Positions 61,313-64,000 of a stretch of DNA of 64,000 nucleotides are shown in pieces. This DNA is from Bedellia somnulentella (Eukaryota; Arthropoda; Insecta; Lepidoptera; Bedelliidae). The stretch is taken from assembly GCA_963576735.1 (NCBI GenBank), contig OY755177.1, positions 18,228,001 through 18,292,000 of the forward strand, written 5' to 3'. Each line of letters begins with the position of its first letter. Position 1 is the stretch's first letter. The notes under the pieces were generated by a model. That model saw nothing but the letters and a program-made list of their open reading frames with translations. It was not told the DNA's origin and did no database searches. Position numbers and translations under genes: made by a program.

Positions 61313-63129
61313 GGTACTCCTTTGCCAATCATTTTCACATAAGACAGCAGTAACTCATCCCACACACCAATCTGTCAACTCCTCACACAGACCGAAGTAA
61401 TAGTCAGTTTGAAATTTAATTTATTTGGTTTCGTTGAAAGCTGACGATGGTCTGGTATTGATGTTAATAGACAGTGATTACAAAGGTTTGGCGAGAAAAA
61501 AAATGTTTTTCGCATCAGAATTTCTTCCTGACAATGATAAGTGACAGCGCGCAATTGAGTGAAAATAACTGCTTGGTGTAGACGTGGCTTGAATAGAACT
61601 TAAAATGGATATATTTTTACGCACATTTTACTGAAAGTCTTGGATATCATCGTCTTTATAAGAAGCGTATCTGTTACAACATAAGGGTTCTAAAACTAGA
61701 TTTAAGTTGTATTTTATTCCTTCTATACTTTATCTACAAATCCAATTACACTTCCATTCCATTCTTTATAATTTCCATTTCCATAAAAAAAAACGGTAAA
61801 TCATGATTTTGTAAAATAAAATTGTAGTATACTTCCTTAGTATTAATAAATTCGCTCATCGCCTTATCCTTAAAATCATTCGTCTTATTCAAATGGCTCT
61901 CACTTATTTACATTTACATTCTTATACAGTTTTTACCCCAATTTATACAAGAAATAAGACGACAAAAAGTATGCTAGTTTAACAGCAACATTGTTAACAT
62001 TGCACATTGAATACGACCTTAGTTTTCTCATCCGACCCTATTACATCAATCAACTACTGAGTTAATAAAGCGATTAGCGATAATTACCGAACAGAATTTA
62101 CATTAATTAGTAAAGTTTAGATGTTTTACAAATTTAATACGGGCAACTTGTAGCTCTATTTTCGCGGTCAACGACCCCGGTTTAACAATACAAAATGGCG
62201 GTGCACGTCACTGCAAAATTAAAACTTTATTTTTAATTTTCTTCTCTACCAATGCTTCTTGGATGAAAATTGCTTGACTTTATATGTGCAACTCAGACGT
62301 AATTAATCTTTTATGGTTTTATCTACGTTAGAAATAAACAAAGAAAGCGTACCTGACAAAAATTTTCATACTGCAAATAAAATCCAATGTTCTTTCGCTG
62401 CTTTCTACCAAAATTTAGATTGAATTTGAAATTTAATATACAAATCAAACTTTATGGCAAATATGAATTAACCGCCATGAACCATGAGTTTTGTTTATAA
62501 AGTGTTAGCAAATGCTCAAAGAGGAAGAGTAATATATTATAGACAAGGAATTTGTGAAATAACGATTTGGCTTGAATTTGGTATTCTGAAGAATCAAATG
62601 ATACATAAGAATTTTTATTTACCGAACAACGCTTATTTCAGATTTCCTACGAAATTAACCGCGTGTAAATCAACTTTATTTGCTCAGCAATTTATCACGC
62701 AAATGTGCAAATAAGTTACATCATTCGATCCCACAAACTCATATGTATGAAAAAGTATACAAAATTCTCACTAGGTATATCTTTTTTGTGAAAAAATGTT
62801 AAAACATTTATCCACCCTTCATTAGCAATGTACCATGTCGCTTTTACAATTGATAACTTATTTGGAGAATTACGAATTCTGGGTTTGTAAGTATTTTTTA
62901 AGTGTGTGAAGGTTTGCTGTTGCACGAGATAATTTTACACGTACGTTTTCATAACATACCTATGATAAGTTGGTAGTAGATAATAATAAAATTTACCAAT
63001 GCAACCATCTTGCATACCCGCATTTTTTCATAATATTTAGATATTATATTTAACATTTGGGTAAGTAAAGAAAGGAAGAAATTAAATAAAATATATATTT
63101 ATAATCAATAATGTCTTGGCAATCTTCTA
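61313..63129. other. AT-rich stretch, no supported gene
   Basis: A 76-codon frame on the + strand (62484-62714) has ordinary residue composition but no motif, promoter or splice context. A patch at 62150-62220 with AAAATGGCGG is the only CpG-bearing part. Confidence 0.3.
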
Positions 63130-64000
63130 TCTATATCTATAATAATAAGACTGTACCGAGGTCAAAACTGTACATTGAAGAAAAAAAATAAAAACCGGTG
63201 AAATATGTTTAATTTTCGATATTGAAGCCAAATTTGCGCATTTTGAAAAAAATGTCTATCTGTCTGTCTGTCTGTATATCCGGTCATCACGTTAATTCTA
63301 CCAAACGGACGTTGATCAAATTTAGTATGAATGTAGCTTATACACCTGGCCAATATATGGAATATATTTTATCCCTGATTTCGCAAGGGTTCCCACAGGA
63401 GCATAAAAAAACATAACTTTTATATGGCTCCCCATATTTACACGATTTATTTTTTCATCGAACGACTTTATCAGACATTAATAGTCTTTTTGGAAAAAAT
63501 AAGGGTTTTATCAATTTTCACCAAAATAAATGCCCATTTAATTGTTTGTCAATAGTATGACTACTAGATATATAACTTATCAAAATTTTGACATCAACAC
63601 TAAAGTCTTCGTGGCGTAGTGGTATACCGTTTGGTTAATACAAATCCTAAGAAGACCTAGGTTCAAATCTCAGGGATCATATTCTTTTTGCGATTTTTTT
63701 TGCTTTTTTTATCTTAGAATAATAGGAAGCAATATTCCTTCTTTTTCACATTCAACTATGCGAATATGTATGAATAAAGATAATTGAAAGTATATTGTAC
63801 GAACTTTGCGTATTCATTTGGTAGATCTGAGAATATGTTTATAACTTTTATTTTTTAAGATTTTTTAAATTAATATTCCCATAGATATATTATGCTATAC
63901 TTACGTATAAATTAATATTTTGTTTAAGCCTCAGAATGCATAGTTTGTAAATAATAGCAAATATCTCAATTTTAATTTAGTACCGCCATCTATGACTGAT
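63130..64000 (+). mobile_element. Helitron-like element, 5' end in window
   Basis: TCTATATCTATAATAATAAG after an A, then GACTGTACCGAGGTC and a short (TCTG)n near 63256. This is the same layout as element G, but a different subfamily. No CTAG-type end was identified before the window edge, so the 3' limit is open. Confidence 0.45.
63606..63680 (+). mobile_element. tRNA-like sequence, probable SINE head
   Basis: Box A-like TGGCGTAGTGGTATACCG and box B-like AGGTTCAAATCTCAGGG at tRNA spacing. The arms do not pair well enough for a working tRNA. Family unknown. Confidence 0.4.

Noticed and set aside
1..64000. CRISPR array, prophage, operons or other bacterial features
   Set aside because: Repeats are dispersed retroposons with target duplications, not regularly spaced arrays. 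Composition and repeat content indicate an insect nuclear genome.

Overview
This window looks like nuclear DNA from a moth or butterfly (Lepidoptera). It is strongly AT-rich and holds no host gene with a recognisable product. It is crowded with short retroposons, LINE 3' ends and Helitron-like elements of kinds I associate with lepidopteran genomes: ends reading TCTATACT...CTAG, flanks with TTGGCCGG, and AACCGACTTC blocks. The species assignment is inference, and family names below (A, B, C, D, E, F, G, P) are local labels.

Layout. 1-1.6 kb is featureless. From 1.6 to 39 kb there is a dense mix of two short families. Family A is a tRNA-derived SINE of about 365 bp ending in (ATGTT)n. Family B is a short element of about 250 bp without a tRNA head, ending in (GTAT)n. 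Fragments of LINE family E, which encode the C-terminus of a LINE protein, share B's 3' end. Repeat C (about 1.1 kb), repeat F, palindromic elements and Helitron-like elements are interspersed. 39.27-44.20 kb is one apparently full-length LINE with two intact ORFs, tandem 5' UTR monomers and a 3' hairpin. 44-53 kb repeats the A/B/C pattern, with a palindrome at 48.4-49.0 kb and a second LINE fragment with an open reverse-transcriptase C-terminus at 52.75 kb. 53.5-64 kb holds a chimeric retroposon, decayed SINEs, two head-to-tail Helitron-like copies (57.8-59.7 kb), a GC-rich MITE inside a B copy (60.4 kb) and another Helitron-like 5' end (63.1 kb).

Possible host signals are few. There is a TATA/CRE promoter-like cluster at 19.86-19.97 kb and a CpG-rich stretch with a 28-codon candidate first exon on the minus strand (14.66-14.94 kb). 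There is also a cluster of palindromic transcription-factor sites at 15.48-15.53 kb and a candidate last exon on the minus strand at 18.35-18.45 kb. These suggest that part of 14-20 kb may belong to one or more host genes, but I cannot join exons by eye.

How the parts relate. The A, B and D copies carry 11-15 bp target-site duplications, as expected for LINE-driven target-primed reverse transcription. B most likely uses the machinery of LINE E, whose tail it shares. The chimeric copy D3 ends like a different LINE with an (ATTCT)n tail. Nested insertions (B in A, A in B, D in A, MITE in B) show overlapping periods of activity.
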